From Cryobacterium sp. PH31-L1 (GTDB lineage Bacteria > Actinomycetota > Actinomycetes > Actinomycetales > Microbacteriaceae), in the NCBI RefSeq assembly GCF_030063145.1, contig NZ_JASISM010000002.1, positions 124,001 through 188,000 on the forward strand: a stretch of DNA of 64,000 nucleotides, in the 5' to 3' direction. The notes beneath the pieces were generated by a model. It had not been told where the DNA came from, made no database searches, and was given only the letters and a program-made list of their open reading frames with translations. A program made the position numbers and the translations under genes. Position 1 is the first letter of the stretch. Each line of letters opens with the position of its first letter. Positions 37,798 through 47,314 of this stretch are shown piece by piece.

Positions 37798-38502
37798 ATG
37801 ACTAACCCGGAGCGCGCCGCCGACCCAGCGGTCCGCCGCATCTCCCGCCGCTGGCCCGTCATCAGCGGGCTCTCTGCCGTGGCGCTGGCGGCCCTGCTCG
37901 GTCTCGTCGTGGTCGTGCGCGCGAACGGTGTCGCCCTCGAGGTCGACACCGAGTGGATGGACGAGATCATCGAGCACCGCTCGCCGATCTGGGAAATTCC
38001 GTCGCTGTTCATGAACGCGCTCGGCGGCGGACTGTTCGGTGTGCTCATCGTTCCACTGGCCATCACCCTCGCGATTGTGCTCATCAAACGGCCCTGGGCC
38101 GCCGGGTACTACCTCGTAGCAACCGTGCTGAGCGCTGGCGGGGTGCAACTGCTCAAGCAATTGTTCGGACGAGCTCGACCCGAAGATATGCTGGTCACCT
38201 CTGATTTCGGCTCGTTTCCGTCCGGACACGTCGCTAATGCGGCGACCATGGCCGTCTGCCTCGCCATCATTTTTCCCCGGTTGTGGGTGGCCATTGCCGG
38301 GGCCGCTTACACGATCGTGATGCTGCTCAGTCGCACCTACCTCGGCGCGCACTGGCTCACCGATACCATCGGTGGCCTGCTGCTCGGTGCCGGGGTCGCT
38401 GTTGTGCTGTGGGCTCCGGTCGCGGCGAAACTTGACGGTGAACGAGAAATCGCCGCACGGAGGAGGCTCGAGCGCGCCCGCCAGAAGGGGACCCCAGCAT
38501 GA
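37798..38502 (+). CDS. PAP2-family membrane phosphatase
   Basis: 234-aa lipid phosphatase-like protein with about six hydrophobic helices. The three PAP2 motifs are LKQLFGRARP (KxxxxxxRP), FPSGHVAN (PSGH) and SRTYLGAHWLTD (SRxxxxxHxxxD). It probably removes phosphate from a prenyl or phospholipid diphosphate. The ATG at 37798 gives a normal N-terminus. Confidence 0.9.
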   Translation: MTNPERAADPAVRRISRRWPVISGLSAVALAALLGLVVVVRANGVALEVDTEWMDEIIEHRSPIWEIPSLFMNALGGGLFGVLIVPLAITLAIVLIKRPWAAGYYLVATVLSAGGVQLLKQLFGRARPEDMLVTSDFGSFPSGHVANAATMAVCLAIIFPRLWVAIAGAAYTIVMLLSRTYLGAHWLTDTIGGLLLGAGVAVVLWAPVAAKLDGEREIAARRRLERARQKGTPA

Positions 38503-38545
38503 CGGATGTGCCGTTCCCCGCTCGGCGCCGGCGTCGGGCGGGATC

Positions 38546-39943
38546 ATGACTGACGTGCTGCGCGCAGCCGCGCGCAACGGGGATGTCTCGTTCTGGTGGA
38601 ACCAGCTCGGTCAGCCCGCGCCGCGCGCGCCCCTGGCCGGGGCAACCCGGGCGGATGTCGTCATCGTCGGCGCCGGCTACACCGGGCTGTGGACGGCGTA
38701 CTACCTCAAGAAGGCGGCACCGCAGCTGCGCATCGTCGTCCTCGAAGCACGATTCGCCGGCTTCGGCGCCTCCGGTCGCAACGGCGGCTGGCTGACCAAC
38801 TCGGTCACCGGCGGTCGCGAGCAGTACGTGAAAAGCCACGGACGCGCAGCCGCCGAACGGTTTCAGGCAGCCATGAACGACACGGTCGACGAGGTCATCC
38901 GGGTCGCCGCCCTCGAAGGTATCGATGCCACAATCGTCAAGGGCGGCGAGTTCACCGTGGCCTATGGCCGCGCGCAACAGCACCGACTGGAGCAGTCCGC
39001 CCGCGCCGAGCAGGCCTGGCCGCACACCGACGTCGAGCTGCTCTCGAAAACCGCAGCGCAAAACCGCATCAACGTGGCGGGCACGACCGGTGGCCTGTGG
39101 CATCCGCACTGCGCCCGCATCAACCCGGCCGCACTCGTGGCCGGGTTGGCCCGCGCGGTCGAATCGCTCGGTGTGGAGATCTTCGAGGACACCCCGGTGA
39201 GCGAGATCGCGCCGCACCGCGCGGTGACCGCTGCCGGAACCGTCGACGCCACCTACGTCGTGCGTGCCACAGAGGGGTTCACCGCCGGCCTTAAAGGGCT
39301 GCACCGAACCTGGCTGCCGATGAATTCGTCACTGATTTCGACCGAGCCGCTCGCGGCATCCGTTTGGGCGAGTATTGGTTGGTCGGGCCGGGAGACCCTG
39401 GGCGATATGGCCCACGCCTACATGTACGCACAGCGCACGAGCGATGACCGCATCGCGATCGGTGGGCGCGGCGTGCCGTACCGCTTCGGTTCGAAAACGG
39501 ATGCCGACGGCCAGACCCCGCAGGCCACCGTCGATTCTCTGCGCGATATTCTGGTGCGCTTCTTTCCGGCGACGAAGAGCGCTCGCATCGACCACGCCTG
39601 GTCCGGCGTGCTTGGCGTTCCCCGAGACTGGGCTGCAACCGTCGGTCTCGACCGGCAGACCGGACTGGCGTGGGCCGGCGGCTATGTGGGCACCGGAGTC
39701 GCCACCACGAACCTGGCCGGGCGCACACTGACCGATCTGATTCTCGGCCGCGACAGCAACCTTGTACACCTGCCGTGGGTGAACCACCGGGTGCGCGGGT
39801 GGGAGCCGGAACCGTTGCGTTGGATCGCCGTCACCGCGCTCTACCGGGCCTATTCGCTGGCGGATCGAGCCGAGCTCGCCGGGCGTCGCACGACGTCGCC
39901 GCTCGCGCGGGTAGCCGACGTCGTGTCAGGCCGAGGGCACTAA
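38546..39943 (+). CDS. FAD-dependent amine/amino-acid oxidase (DAO family, PuuB-like)
   Basis: 465-aa DadA/PuuB-like flavoprotein. FAD motif VIVGAGYTGLWTAYYL near residue 40, the family SGRNGGW, a middle substrate domain, and the C-terminal GYVGTGVATTNLAGRTLTDLI. These enzymes oxidise amines such as gamma-glutamylputrescine or N-methyl amino acids. It starts 43 nt after the phosphatase stop. Substrate unknown; no other polyamine genes nearby. Confidence 0.87.
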   Translation: MTDVLRAAARNGDVSFWWNQLGQPAPRAPLAGATRADVVIVGAGYTGLWTAYYLKKAAPQLRIVVLEARFAGFGASGRNGGWLTNSVTGGREQYVKSHGRAAAERFQAAMNDTVDEVIRVAALEGIDATIVKGGEFTVAYGRAQQHRLEQSARAEQAWPHTDVELLSKTAAQNRINVAGTTGGLWHPHCARINPAALVAGLARAVESLGVEIFEDTPVSEIAPHRAVTAAGTVDATYVVRATEGFTAGLKGLHRTWLPMNSSLISTEPLAASVWASIGWSGRETLGDMAHAYMYAQRTSDDRIAIGGRGVPYRFGSKTDADGQTPQATVDSLRDILVRFFPATKSARIDHAWSGVLGVPRDWAATVGLDRQTGLAWAGGYVGTGVATTNLAGRTLTDLILGRDSNLVHLPWVNHRVRGWEPEPLRWIAVTALYRAYSLADRAELAGRRTTSPLARVADVVSGRGH

Positions 39944-39972
39944 ACCGGGAGCCGCACTTCCCGGCGGAGGCT

Positions 39973-40530
39973 TTAGAGGCCCAGGCGAGCGGCGTGTCTC
40001 GTCCAGCGGTGCACCAGCTGCGGGCGCAGTCGCCCAAGCTCGGCCAGGGTGAGCGGGTCGGGCGGGCGCACGACGGTAACCCCGAGCGTGTCGATCATGT
40101 TCTCGAAGCCCGATCGGGGCCAAATCTGACCCCGGAGGCGGAGCAGCACGTCGCCCTCTGAGTCCAGCAGGTACAGGTGCGGGAGCGTGTCGACCATCCC
40201 GTTCTGGTACAGATCGACAAGCACGACGCTGGCGATATCGGCCGTGCCAATCGTGGTCAGTCGGCCGAACAGGTCTCTGCTCTCCAAGCGCGTACCCGTC
40301 ACGGTGACACACATATTGCGGGCTCCGAACACGGCGACCACTCCGAGTACGGTCAGGCCGAGCTGAACGGCGGCGACAAAGATCCAAGTGTCGCGGGGAA
40401 TGGCGAGCCAGTACAGCACGATCAACAGGGGCACGATGAACGACAGCGCAGCGATGATAGACCGCTCCACCAGCTTTCGCCGGGGTCGCAAAATCTGCAT
40501 TCCGTCCGGCTCGATCCCCTCGCGCACCAT
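39973..40530 (-). CDS. Small two-helix membrane protein, PH-like domain possible
   Basis: 185-aa protein of unknown function. Two adjacent hydrophobic helices (about residues 25-45 and 50-70) are followed by a beta-rich soluble part (MCVTVTGTRLESRDLFGRL, VLLRLRGQIWP) like bacterial PH domains. The ATG at 40530 is preceded by AGGGGTGGGA; a longer frame reaches 40908. It is divergent from the potassium transporter genes and convergent with the DAO gene. Confidence 0.6.
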   Translation of the reverse strand: MVREGIEPDGMQILRPRRKLVERSIIAALSFIVPLLIVLYWLAIPRDTWIFVAAVQLGLTVLGVVAVFGARNMCVTVTGTRLESRDLFGRLTTIGTADIASVVLVDLYQNGMVDTLPHLYLLDSEGDVLLRLRGQIWPRSGFENMIDTLGVTVVRPPDPLTLAELGRLRPQLVHRWTRHAARLGL

Positions 40531-40657
40531 GTCTTTCGTCCCACCCCTCAGATTGAGTATCCCGCACCTCGAGCGGAAATCCTTCTCCTGATTCGAGGGG
40601 GTAGACGAGTCGGTCTGAAACGAGTAAGTTCTATGTGAACGAATCGACAACGACCCG

Positions 40658-42073
40658 ATGTGGCACGCTCGGCGTAGAGTTGGCTGCGTGCACTCACGGG
40701 CCGTCGGCGAACGCGGCAATACAACGAAGCGGTACCGGCTGCATCCGGCGCAGGTTGTCGTGTCGGGCTTTGCGCTGACCATTCTTGGCGGCACAGCGCT
40801 GCTGACGCTGCCGAATTCCCGTGTCGGGCCCGGCGGCGCGTCCTTTCTCGAGGCACTGTTCACCGCGACGAGCGCGGTCTGCGTCACCGGGCTGACCGTC
40901 GTTGACACCGCGGTGTACTGGACGCCATTCGGTCAGATCGTCATTCTGTTGCTGATTCAGATCGGCGGGTTCGGGATCATGTCGTTCGCCTCGGTGGTGG
41001 GTTTGGCGATCGCCCGCAAGCTCTCCCTCCGATCGCGCATCACAGCGGCTGCCGAAACCAAGAGCGTCGGGCTCGAAGACGTGAAGGGGCTCGTCTTCGG
41101 CGTCGTACGCATCTCACTCGCGATCGAACTCACCGTGGCCGTATTGCTCGCGCTGCGGTTCATGCTCGGCTATGGCGAGCCCGTGGGTCGGGCCATCTGG
41201 CTTGGGGTGTTCCACTCGGTGTCGAGCTTCAACAACGCCGGTTTCGCGCTGTTCAGCGACAGCCTGATGGGTTACGCGACGGATGCCTGGATCTCCCTGC
41301 CGATCTGCGCGGCCGTCATTCTCGGTGGCCTCGGTTTTCCGGTGATCGTGCAGCTACGGCGGCAGTTGCGCAAGCGTCCGTTCAGCTGGTCGATTCGAAC
41401 CTGGACCATGAACACCAGGATCGTCCTTGCCGGCACCTTTGTGCTGCTTATTCTCGGAACGGCCTATATCACCGCGGTTGAATGGTCGAATCCGAATACG
41501 CTCGGCCCGCTGGACTGGTCGGGCAAGTTGCTGGCCGGCTTCTTTCAGTCGGTGCAGACTCGTACTGCGGGATTCAACAGCGTCGACATCGGCCAGCTGG
41601 ACTCCGCGAGCCTGCTCGGCATGGACGTTCTAATGTTGATCGGCGGTGGCCCGGCCGGAACCGCCGGCGGTATCAAGATCACGACGTTCGCCGTGCTGTT
41701 CTTCATCCTCTGGACTGAGGTGCGCGGCCAGGTCGCCGTCAACGTGTTCGGCAAGCGGCTCTCGCGTGCGGTGCACCGCGAGGCCATCACGATCGCCCTG
41801 CTCGCTGTCGGCGTCATCATTGCCGCCACCGCGGCACTCATGCTCATGACGGATATCTCCATGGACGCGCTGCTGTTCGAGACCATCAGCGCCTTCGCAA
41901 CCGTGGGACTATCCACCGGCATTACGGCGGGGTTGCCGTGGGAGGGGCAGATAATTTTGATTCTGCTCATGTTCATCGGCCGGCTCGGACCCATCACCTT
42001 CGCCTCGGCCATAGCCCTGCGCGAGCGGCGCTCTACCTACGAGTACCCCAAAGAAAGGCCGATCATTGGCTAA
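40658..42073 (+). CDS. ktrB: Ktr/Trk potassium uptake channel subunit
   Basis: About 471-aa TrkH/KtrB membrane subunit. The four selectivity-filter repeats are visible: TSAVCVTGLTVVD, SSFNNAGFALF, TRTAGFNSVD and FATVGLSTGI, plus GGGPAGTAGGIKITT. It imports K+ (with Na+) together with a KtrA regulator. The start is uncertain: ATG 40658 or GTG 40688, neither with a strong ribosome site. It overlaps the ktrA start by 8 nt. Confidence 0.93.
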   Translation: MWHARRRVGCVHSRAVGERGNTTKRYRLHPAQVVVSGFALTILGGTALLTLPNSRVGPGGASFLEALFTATSAVCVTGLTVVDTAVYWTPFGQIVILLLIQIGGFGIMSFASVVGLAIARKLSLRSRITAAAETKSVGLEDVKGLVFGVVRISLAIELTVAVLLALRFMLGYGEPVGRAIWLGVFHSVSSFNNAGFALFSDSLMGYATDAWISLPICAAVILGGLGFPVIVQLRRQLRKRPFSWSIRTWTMNTRIVLAGTFVLLILGTAYITAVEWSNPNTLGPLDWSGKLLAGFFQSVQTRTAGFNSVDIGQLDSASLLGMDVLMLIGGGPAGTAGGIKITTFAVLFFILWTEVRGQVAVNVFGKRLSRAVHREAITIALLAVGVIIAATAALMLMTDISMDALLFETISAFATVGLSTGITAGLPWEGQIILILLMFIGRLGPITFASAIALRERRSTYEYPKERPIIG

Positions 42074-42764
42074 ATATTCGCTGTTCGGGCATCGCGACCC
42101 TTCCCGCTTGGCCGAGGCTGAGTCGGTCGTCGTCATCGGGCTGGGCCGGTTCGGCAGCGCCCTGGCCCTCGAGCTCATGAAGAGCGGCACCGAGGTGCTC
42201 GGCATCGACGGCGACGAAGAGGTCGTGCAGCTGCACAACCGCCTGCTCACCCACGTGGTTCGCGCCGATTCGACCAAGGAGGCGACCCTGCGGGAACTCG
42301 CGGTGCCGGACTTCTCCAGCGTGGTCGTGGCGATCGGCGGCGACATCCAGGCGAATATTCTCACCGCCTCACTGCTGCTCAAGCTGGGTATTCCCAACAT
42401 CTGGGCTAAGGCGGTCAGCGACCCGCACGGAGAGATCCTCACCCAGCTCGGCGTCAACCACGTCATCTACCCCGAGAAGGACATGGGGCAGAGGGTAGCT
42501 CACCTGGTACGCGGCGCCATGCAGGACTACATCGAGATCGGCGTGAACTTCGCCCTGGTCAAGACGACCCCGCCGCGCGCGCTGATCGGCGTGCCCCTCG
42601 GTCAGGCCAAGGTGCGTGCGCGCTACGGCATCACCGTCACGGCGTTTCACCGGCCCGGCGCTGGCTGGAGCTACACCTCGCTCGACACCGTGATCGAAGA
42701 AGGCGACATCATCCTCATCGCCGGCGAATCGGCGCGGGTCGAAGAGTACAGCCTCATGCGATGA
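42066..42764 (+). CDS. ktrA: Ktr potassium uptake regulatory subunit (RCK)
   Basis: 232-aa RCK protein: RCK_N with VVVIGLGRFGSALALEL (NAD/ATP site) and RCK_C (ALIGVPLGQAKVRARYGITVTAFHRPG). RCK_N binds ATP/ADP and RCK_C can bind c-di-AMP to gate the channel. Rare TTG start at 42066, overlapping the ktrB stop, so it is translationally coupled. It overlaps the next small gene by ATGA. Confidence 0.92.
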   Translation: MAKYSLFGHRDPSRLAEAESVVVIGLGRFGSALALELMKSGTEVLGIDGDEEVVQLHNRLLTHVVRADSTKEATLRELAVPDFSSVVVAIGGDIQANILTASLLLKLGIPNIWAKAVSDPHGEILTQLGVNHVIYPEKDMGQRVAHLVRGAMQDYIEIGVNFALVKTTPPRALIGVPLGQAKVRARYGITVTAFHRPGAGWSYTSLDTVIEEGDIILIAGESARVEEYSLMR

Positions 42765-42994
42765 CCTCGCCCGTCGCCTTTCTGGCGGACGCCCCGCTCG
42801 GCACCAGGCTCGTCGTGCGCACCCGCATCCCGGGTGGTTACACCGACGCGCTGGGCTTTCTGCGCGGCCGCACCGCGGCATCCGTTTCGGTGGAAACCAA
42901 GCGCGGCCTGGTTACGCTCGCGATGGCCGACGTCGTGGCTGCGAAAGAGGTGCCGCCGGCGCCCGAGCCGCGCGGGCGGCGCGGCCCGGGCTAG
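42761..42994 (+). CDS. Small SH3-like domain protein downstream of ktrA
   Basis: 77-aa protein. Its pattern (LGTRLVVRTRIPGGYTDALGFL, then VSVETKRGLVTLAMADVVAAKEVPP) resembles the SH3-like N-terminal domain fused to some actinobacterial acetyltransferases such as Rv0428c, here alone. It is translationally coupled to ktrA (ATGA) and its stop overlaps the convergent dehydrogenase E2 gene by 4 nt. Function unknown; coding is supported by the coupled start. Confidence 0.65.
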   Translation: MTSPVAFLADAPLGTRLVVRTRIPGGYTDALGFLRGRTAASVSVETKRGLVTLAMADVVAAKEVPPAPEPRGRRGPG

Positions 42995-44298
42995 AGAACG
43001 ATGCGCAGCGGCTCCTCGAGCAGGGTCGTCAGGTCGCGCAGGAACGCGGCGGCGACGGCTCCGTCGAGTACCCGATGGTCGACGGTCAGGGTGATCTTGA
43101 CCATGGGCACCGACACGAGCACGCCGTCACGCACGGCGGGCACGTCGCTGGCCGCACCGATCGCCAGGATGCCAGCTTCGGGCGGGTTGAGCACGGCGGT
43201 GAACGAGTCGATCCCGAACATGCCGAGGTTGCTGATGGTGAAGGTTCCGCCCGACATCTGGGCGAGCGACAGGCCGCCCGTGCGTGCCAGACCGGCCAGG
43301 GCGCGCGTCTCGGTGGCAATGGCGGCGAGCGACTTCTGGTCGGCATCGGCGACGACCGGCACCAGTAGTCCGTCATCGGTGGCGACCGCCACGCCCACGT
43401 TGACGTGCTGGTGACGCAAAATGACTCCGTCGCCCCAGGATGCGTTCACCTCGGGGTGCGCGCGCAGTGCGACCGCGCTGGCCCGCACGAACAGGTCGTT
43501 CAGGCTGACCTTGCTGCCGAGCGTCTCAAGCGACTTGTTCACGTCGGCGCGGAAGGCGACGAGCCGCTCCACATTGACCACGCTGGTGAGGAAGAAGTGC
43601 GGCACGGCCTGGCTTTCGGTGAGTCGACGGGCCGTGACAGCGCGGATGCGGCTGACCGGCACGGAGACCGAGTCGGTCGAACCGGCGGCCGGCGCTGGTG
43701 CTGCCGCTGGTGCTGCGGCGGGAGCGGCCGGTGCCGAAGCGGATGCTGCGGCCTCCTGCGCGACGATGGCCGCGTCGACGTCGGTGCGGGTGATCCGGCC
43801 CTGCGGCCCGGTGCCCGCGATGGTGTGCAGGTCGATGCCGTGCTCGCGGCCGATCTTGCGCGCCAGCGGCGACGTGCGCAGCTCGCCGGTTGACGCCGGG
43901 GCGGCGGGCGTTGCCGACGCGGGTGCCACGACGGCGGGCGTTGCCGGGGCGGAAACGGCGGCGGTGGGCTCGGCCGCAGCATCCGCTACCGGAACTGTGG
44001 TTGCAGCGGGGGCAGCGCTCGCAGCTGGAGCTGCGGGCGCGGCGCTCTCCTCGACAATGTTGCTGCCGTCGCCGATGCGGGCGACCGGGGCGCCGATCGG
44101 CACGAGCGCGCCGGCAGAGACGAGCAACTGCTCGAGAATGCCGTTGTCGAAGGCCTCGAGGTCCATCGTTGCCTTGTCGGTTTCAATCTCGGCGAGTACG
44201 TCGCCCTTGTGGATCTCGTCGCCGACCTGCTTCATCCAGCGGCTGAGTTCGCCCTCTTCCATGGTGTCGGAGAGGCGGGGCATGATGACGTCGGGCAT
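42991..44298 (-). CDS. Dihydrolipoamide acyltransferase E2 of a 2-oxoacid dehydrogenase
   Basis: 435-aa E2 subunit. N-terminal lipoyl domain with the lipoylated Lys in ETDKATMDLEA (about residue 42), an Ala/Pro-rich linker, a peripheral-subunit-binding domain (SPLARKIGREHGIDLHTIAGTGPQGRI), and the catalytic core with DHRVLDG (HxxxD). Last gene of an E1alpha-E1beta-E2 operon. The E3 gene is not adjacent. The complex could be pyruvate, acetoin or branched-chain type; sequence alone does not decide. Confidence 0.93.
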   Translation of the reverse strand: MPDVIMPRLSDTMEEGELSRWMKQVGDEIHKGDVLAEIETDKATMDLEAFDNGILEQLLVSAGALVPIGAPVARIGDGSNIVEESAAPAAPAASAAPAATTVPVADAAAEPTAAVSAPATPAVVAPASATPAAPASTGELRTSPLARKIGREHGIDLHTIAGTGPQGRITRTDVDAAIVAQEAAASASAPAAPAAAPAAAPAPAAGSTDSVSVPVSRIRAVTARRLTESQAVPHFFLTSVVNVERLVAFRADVNKSLETLGSKVSLNDLFVRASAVALRAHPEVNASWGDGVILRHQHVNVGVAVATDDGLLVPVVADADQKSLAAIATETRALAGLARTGGLSLAQMSGGTFTISNLGMFGIDSFTAVLNPPEAGILAIGAASDVPAVRDGVLVSVPMVKITLTVDHRVLDGAVAAAFLRDLTTLLEEPLRIVL

Positions 44299-44307
44299 AG
44301 CCGGCTC

Positions 44308-45324
44308 CTACTTGTCGTTCGATGAAATGTTGAGGACTTCGCGCACAACCCTGGCGAGGTCGGCTGCGCTCGGCAGTGCGGCCTTCTCGAGGGCCTTGGC
44401 GTAGGGCAACGGCACCTCCGCGGCGGCAACGCGACGAACCGGGGCGTCGAGAAAGTCGAAGGCTCCCTCGCCGATGGTCGCCGAAATCTCGGCGCCGATA
44501 CCGTAGCTGAGCCAGTCGTCTTCGAAGACCACGGCGTGACCGGTCTTACGAACGGACGCGCAGATGGTGTCGCGGTCGAGCGGCCGCAGGCTGCGCAGGT
44601 CGACGACCTCGATCGAGAGGCCCTCGCCTTCGAGCTGATGCGCCACCTCGAGGGCGGTCGTGGTGCCGCGGGAGTAGCTCACGATCGTGAGGTCGGTGCC
44701 GGTTTTGACGACGGCGGCCTTGCCGATCTCGGCGACCTGTTCGCCGTCTGGCACCTCGCCCTTGGCGCTGTACAGCGAAAGGTTTTCCAGAAAGATCACC
44801 GGGTCGTCGTCGCGAATGGCGGCGGTGAGCAGCGCTTTCGCGTCGGCCGGGGTCGACGGGGCGACCACCTTGAGTCCGGGAATGTGCGCGTACCAGACCT
44901 CGAGGTTCTGCGAGTGGGTGGCGGCGAGCTGCTGGCCGCCACCGCCAGGCATGCGAATGACCAGCGGAATCGAGACCTGGCCGGCGAACATCGACCGCAT
45001 CTTGGCCGCGTGGTTCACGATCTGGTCGATCGCGATGAGGCTGAAGTTGATGGTCATGATCTCGACCACGGGCCGCATGCCGAGCATCGCGGCGCCGAGG
45101 GCGGCGCCGACGAAGCCCTCTTCGGCGATCGGGGCGTCGAGGACCCGCTCGGGCCCGAAGTCTTCGAGCAGCCCCGCGGTGATCTTGTAGGACCCCTCGA
45201 ACACCCCGATCTCTTCGCCGACCAGAAAGACCTTCTCGTCGCGTTCGAGCTCGGCGCGCAGGGTCTCGTTCAGGGCCTGGCGGTAGGTGATCGTGCGGGA
45301 AGTATTCACAGTTTCAGTCATCAC
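44308..45324 (-). CDS. 2-oxoacid/acetoin dehydrogenase E1 beta subunit
   Basis: 338-aa transketolase-like beta subunit (TYRQALNETLRAELERD, GEEIGVFEGSYKITAGL, MPGGGGQQLAATHSQNLEVWYAH, VVEIMTINFS). It forms the TPP site with the alpha subunit and decarboxylates a 2-oxoacid. It overlaps the alpha gene stop by ATGA and is 9 nt before E2. Confidence 0.93.
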   Translation of the reverse strand: MMTETVNTSRTITYRQALNETLRAELERDEKVFLVGEEIGVFEGSYKITAGLLEDFGPERVLDAPIAEEGFVGAALGAAMLGMRPVVEIMTINFSLIAIDQIVNHAAKMRSMFAGQVSIPLVIRMPGGGGQQLAATHSQNLEVWYAHIPGLKVVAPSTPADAKALLTAAIRDDDPVIFLENLSLYSAKGEVPDGEQVAEIGKAAVVKTGTDLTIVSYSRGTTTALEVAHQLEGEGLSIEVVDLRSLRPLDRDTICASVRKTGHAVVFEDDWLSYGIGAEISATIGEGAFDFLDAPVRRVAAAEVPLPYAKALEKAALPSAADLARVVREVLNISSNDK

Positions 45325-46397
45325 AGTGCGTCCATAACGGGTTCTCCGGGCAAGGCGGCTGGCGCATTCGCCACCGGGGTTGCGTAGACATATTTGAACA
45401 GGTCGGCGACGTCGGGCTCGGGGCTACCATCGGCGAACACGACCGCCTCGGATACGCGCGCGTCGGCAGCGTCGTCGATGGCGGCGGCATCCGCTTCGCT
45501 GAGCACGCCGGAAGCGATCAACTCGGCGCGAAAACTCGGTACCGGGTCGGACTGCTGCGCGATCGTCGTGTCTTCGCTCGAGCGGTAGCGAGCCGGGTCG
45601 ACCACTGAGTGGCCGCGCAGTCGGTAGCACATGACCTCGAGCAGCACCGGCTGGCGCGACTCGCGGGCCTGCTTGAGAGCGTCGCGGGCGGCGTCGCGCA
45701 CGGCGAGCACGTCGTCGCCGTCGACCCGAATGCCGGGCATACGGTACGACGCGCCGCGCTTGTACAGATCGGGTTCAGCGGATGCCTTCTCCACCGTCGT
45801 TCCCATGCCGAGGCCGTTGTTGACGATCACGTAGACGATCGGCAGTTTCCACAGTCCGGCCAGGTTGAGCGATTCGTGGAACGCTCCGATGTTGGTTGTG
45901 CCGTCGCCGAGCAGGCACATTACCGCTGCAGCGTCTGGGCCGGCCGCTTCCTGAAATTTCAAGGCGAGCGCGGCGCCGGTGGCCGGGGGAATCTGCCCGC
46001 CGACAATGCCGTAGCCGCCGAACAGGCGCGTTTCTTCGTCGAACAGGTGCATCGAGCCGCCGCGTCCGCCGGAGACGCCGGTGACCTTGCCGAACAGCTC
46101 GGCCATGACACGTTCGGGCGCAAGGCCGCGGAGCAGCGCGTAACCGTGGTCGCGGTAGCCGGTGAACAGGTAATCGCGGGCCTCGATCGCGGCCATCAGG
46201 CCGACCACCGTGGCCTCTTCGCCAAGATTCAGGTGGCAGTAGCCGCCGATTTTGGCCCGTGCATACATCTCGCTGGAGCGCAGCTCGAAGGCCCGCACCA
46301 GCGACATCCGTTCGTAATAGTCACGCAGGGTGTCAGCGGGTTCACCACCCGTTGACTCGACTACTGCCTTCGGTCGCGTGCGGGCTTTTGCCGCCAT
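45321..46397 (-). CDS. 2-oxoacid/acetoin dehydrogenase E1 alpha subunit
   Basis: 358-aa thiamine-diphosphate subunit. The TPP/Mg motif GDGTTNIGAFHESLNLAG...VIVNN is clear, with family stretches YCHLNLGEEATVVG, GYRDHGYALLRG and MHLFDEETRLFGGYGIVGGQ. First gene of the operon; its promoter lies in the 152-bp gap shared with the divergent regulator gene, an AT-rich stretch (46420-46470). Confidence 0.93.
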   Translation of the reverse strand: MAAKARTRPKAVVESTGGEPADTLRDYYERMSLVRAFELRSSEMYARAKIGGYCHLNLGEEATVVGLMAAIEARDYLFTGYRDHGYALLRGLAPERVMAELFGKVTGVSGGRGGSMHLFDEETRLFGGYGIVGGQIPPATGAALALKFQEAAGPDAAAVMCLLGDGTTNIGAFHESLNLAGLWKLPIVYVIVNNGLGMGTTVEKASAEPDLYKRGASYRMPGIRVDGDDVLAVRDAARDALKQARESRQPVLLEVMCYRLRGHSVVDPARYRSSEDTTIAQQSDPVPSFRAELIASGVLSEADAAAIDDAADARVSEAVVFADGSPEPDVADLFKYVYATPVANAPAALPGEPVMDAL

Positions 46398-46549
46398 GTG
46401 GTCCCACTTCCTGCGTGTTTCGTTTGTTAAGACTATTGCTTTGTGCTGAATATTTTCCTTTCTAAGCGGTCAGCGGAAGGATCCGCGGGAGAGTTGGGGT
46501 GAATTCGCGAATTCTGCGGCTGCCCACAAGGGGGGCACATAATGGAGTC

Positions 46550-47260
46550 ATGGCCGCCCAACCCCCGAGTTACAAAACGCTCGCCAGTCTGAGCCGCATG
46601 AACTTGCTCTACCAGCTCCAAAGCCGCGGAACAATGACGGTGAACGACCTCGCCGAAGCCGCCGGCCTGCACCCCAACACCGCCCGCGAACACCTCGACC
46701 GGCTGATCAACGATGGGTTCGTCACCTGTGCGCCCGAAGCTCGTGACAGCAAGGGTCGCCCAAAGATGCTGTACAGCGCTGCCGGCGGGGTCAGCACCGA
46801 ACTGGGTTCTATTCGCGCCCGAAAGATTGCGGCAGCGCAGGAGCGCGCCGACCAGCTGCGACGGATGCTGCCGCATCTTCCCGTCGGCCAGAGCGCGTTG
46901 GCCGGCTGCTCCGGCCCGGCCGCCCAGCGGCAGCTCGATGCCCTCGACGACCACCTCGACCAGGCCGGCTTCGACGCGAGCGTCGCCGCGAGCGGCGAAC
47001 AGCTCAACCTGCGCGACTGCCCGTACTCCGCGATGGTCAAGGACCACCCGGAGGTCTGCGGAGTGCACTATCGCCTGATCCAGGGCGTGCTCGAACAGGC
47101 CGACGGCCCGCTGCGCGCGATCGGCCTGAACCTCATCGACGCCCCGCACCTCTGTGTGATCGACGTCGTCGCCATCCCCGCGCCGAGCGACGCCAGCGAC
47201 GGCGCGAGCGACGACGTGTCCGCTGCGCGGGCGCCGGGCGCCGTCGTCTCGCCTGCCTGA
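46550..47260 (+). CDS. Winged-helix regulator with possible Fe-S cysteines, next to nar genes
   Basis: 236-aa regulator of the SufR-like/COG2345 type. N-terminal wHTH (SRGTMTVNDLAEAAGLHPNTAREHLDRLINDG) and a C-terminal domain with RDCPY-x10-VC (C-x12-C), a further Cys in HLCVID 31 residues later, and Cys in AGCSGPA. The spacing resembles SufR-type [4Fe-4S] regulators. It is just upstream of narG on the same strand, with a structured leader between, so it probably senses redox or NO/nitrate to control nar. Start ATG 46550. Confidence 0.75.
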   Translation: MAAQPPSYKTLASLSRMNLLYQLQSRGTMTVNDLAEAAGLHPNTAREHLDRLINDGFVTCAPEARDSKGRPKMLYSAAGGVSTELGSIRARKIAAAQERADQLRRMLPHLPVGQSALAGCSGPAAQRQLDALDDHLDQAGFDASVAASGEQLNLRDCPYSAMVKDHPEVCGVHYRLIQGVLEQADGPLRAIGLNLIDAPHLCVIDVVAIPAPSDASDGASDDVSAARAPGAVVSPA

Positions 47261-47314
47261 GGGCCTGCTCGCGCGAGATCTCGCCTGCCTGAGATGGCAT
47301 CTCGCGTGCGCGAG
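47247..47314 (+). promoter_or_regulatory. Structured leader/attenuator-like region before narG
   Basis: A 15-bp direct repeat TCTCGCCTGCCTGAG (47247-47261 and 47279-47293) begins within the last codons of the upstream regulator. CTCGCGCGAGAT (47268-47279) can pair with ATCTC (47299-47303) and GCGCGAG (47308-47314), around an inner GAGAT-GGC-ATCTC hairpin. Could terminate the regulator mRNA, or form alternative structures for nar control. Confidence 0.5.

Noticed and set aside
40531..40687. Possible c-di-AMP (ydaO) riboswitch before ktrB
   Set aside because: The gap lacks recognisable ydaO core blocks; only a short leader is seen.
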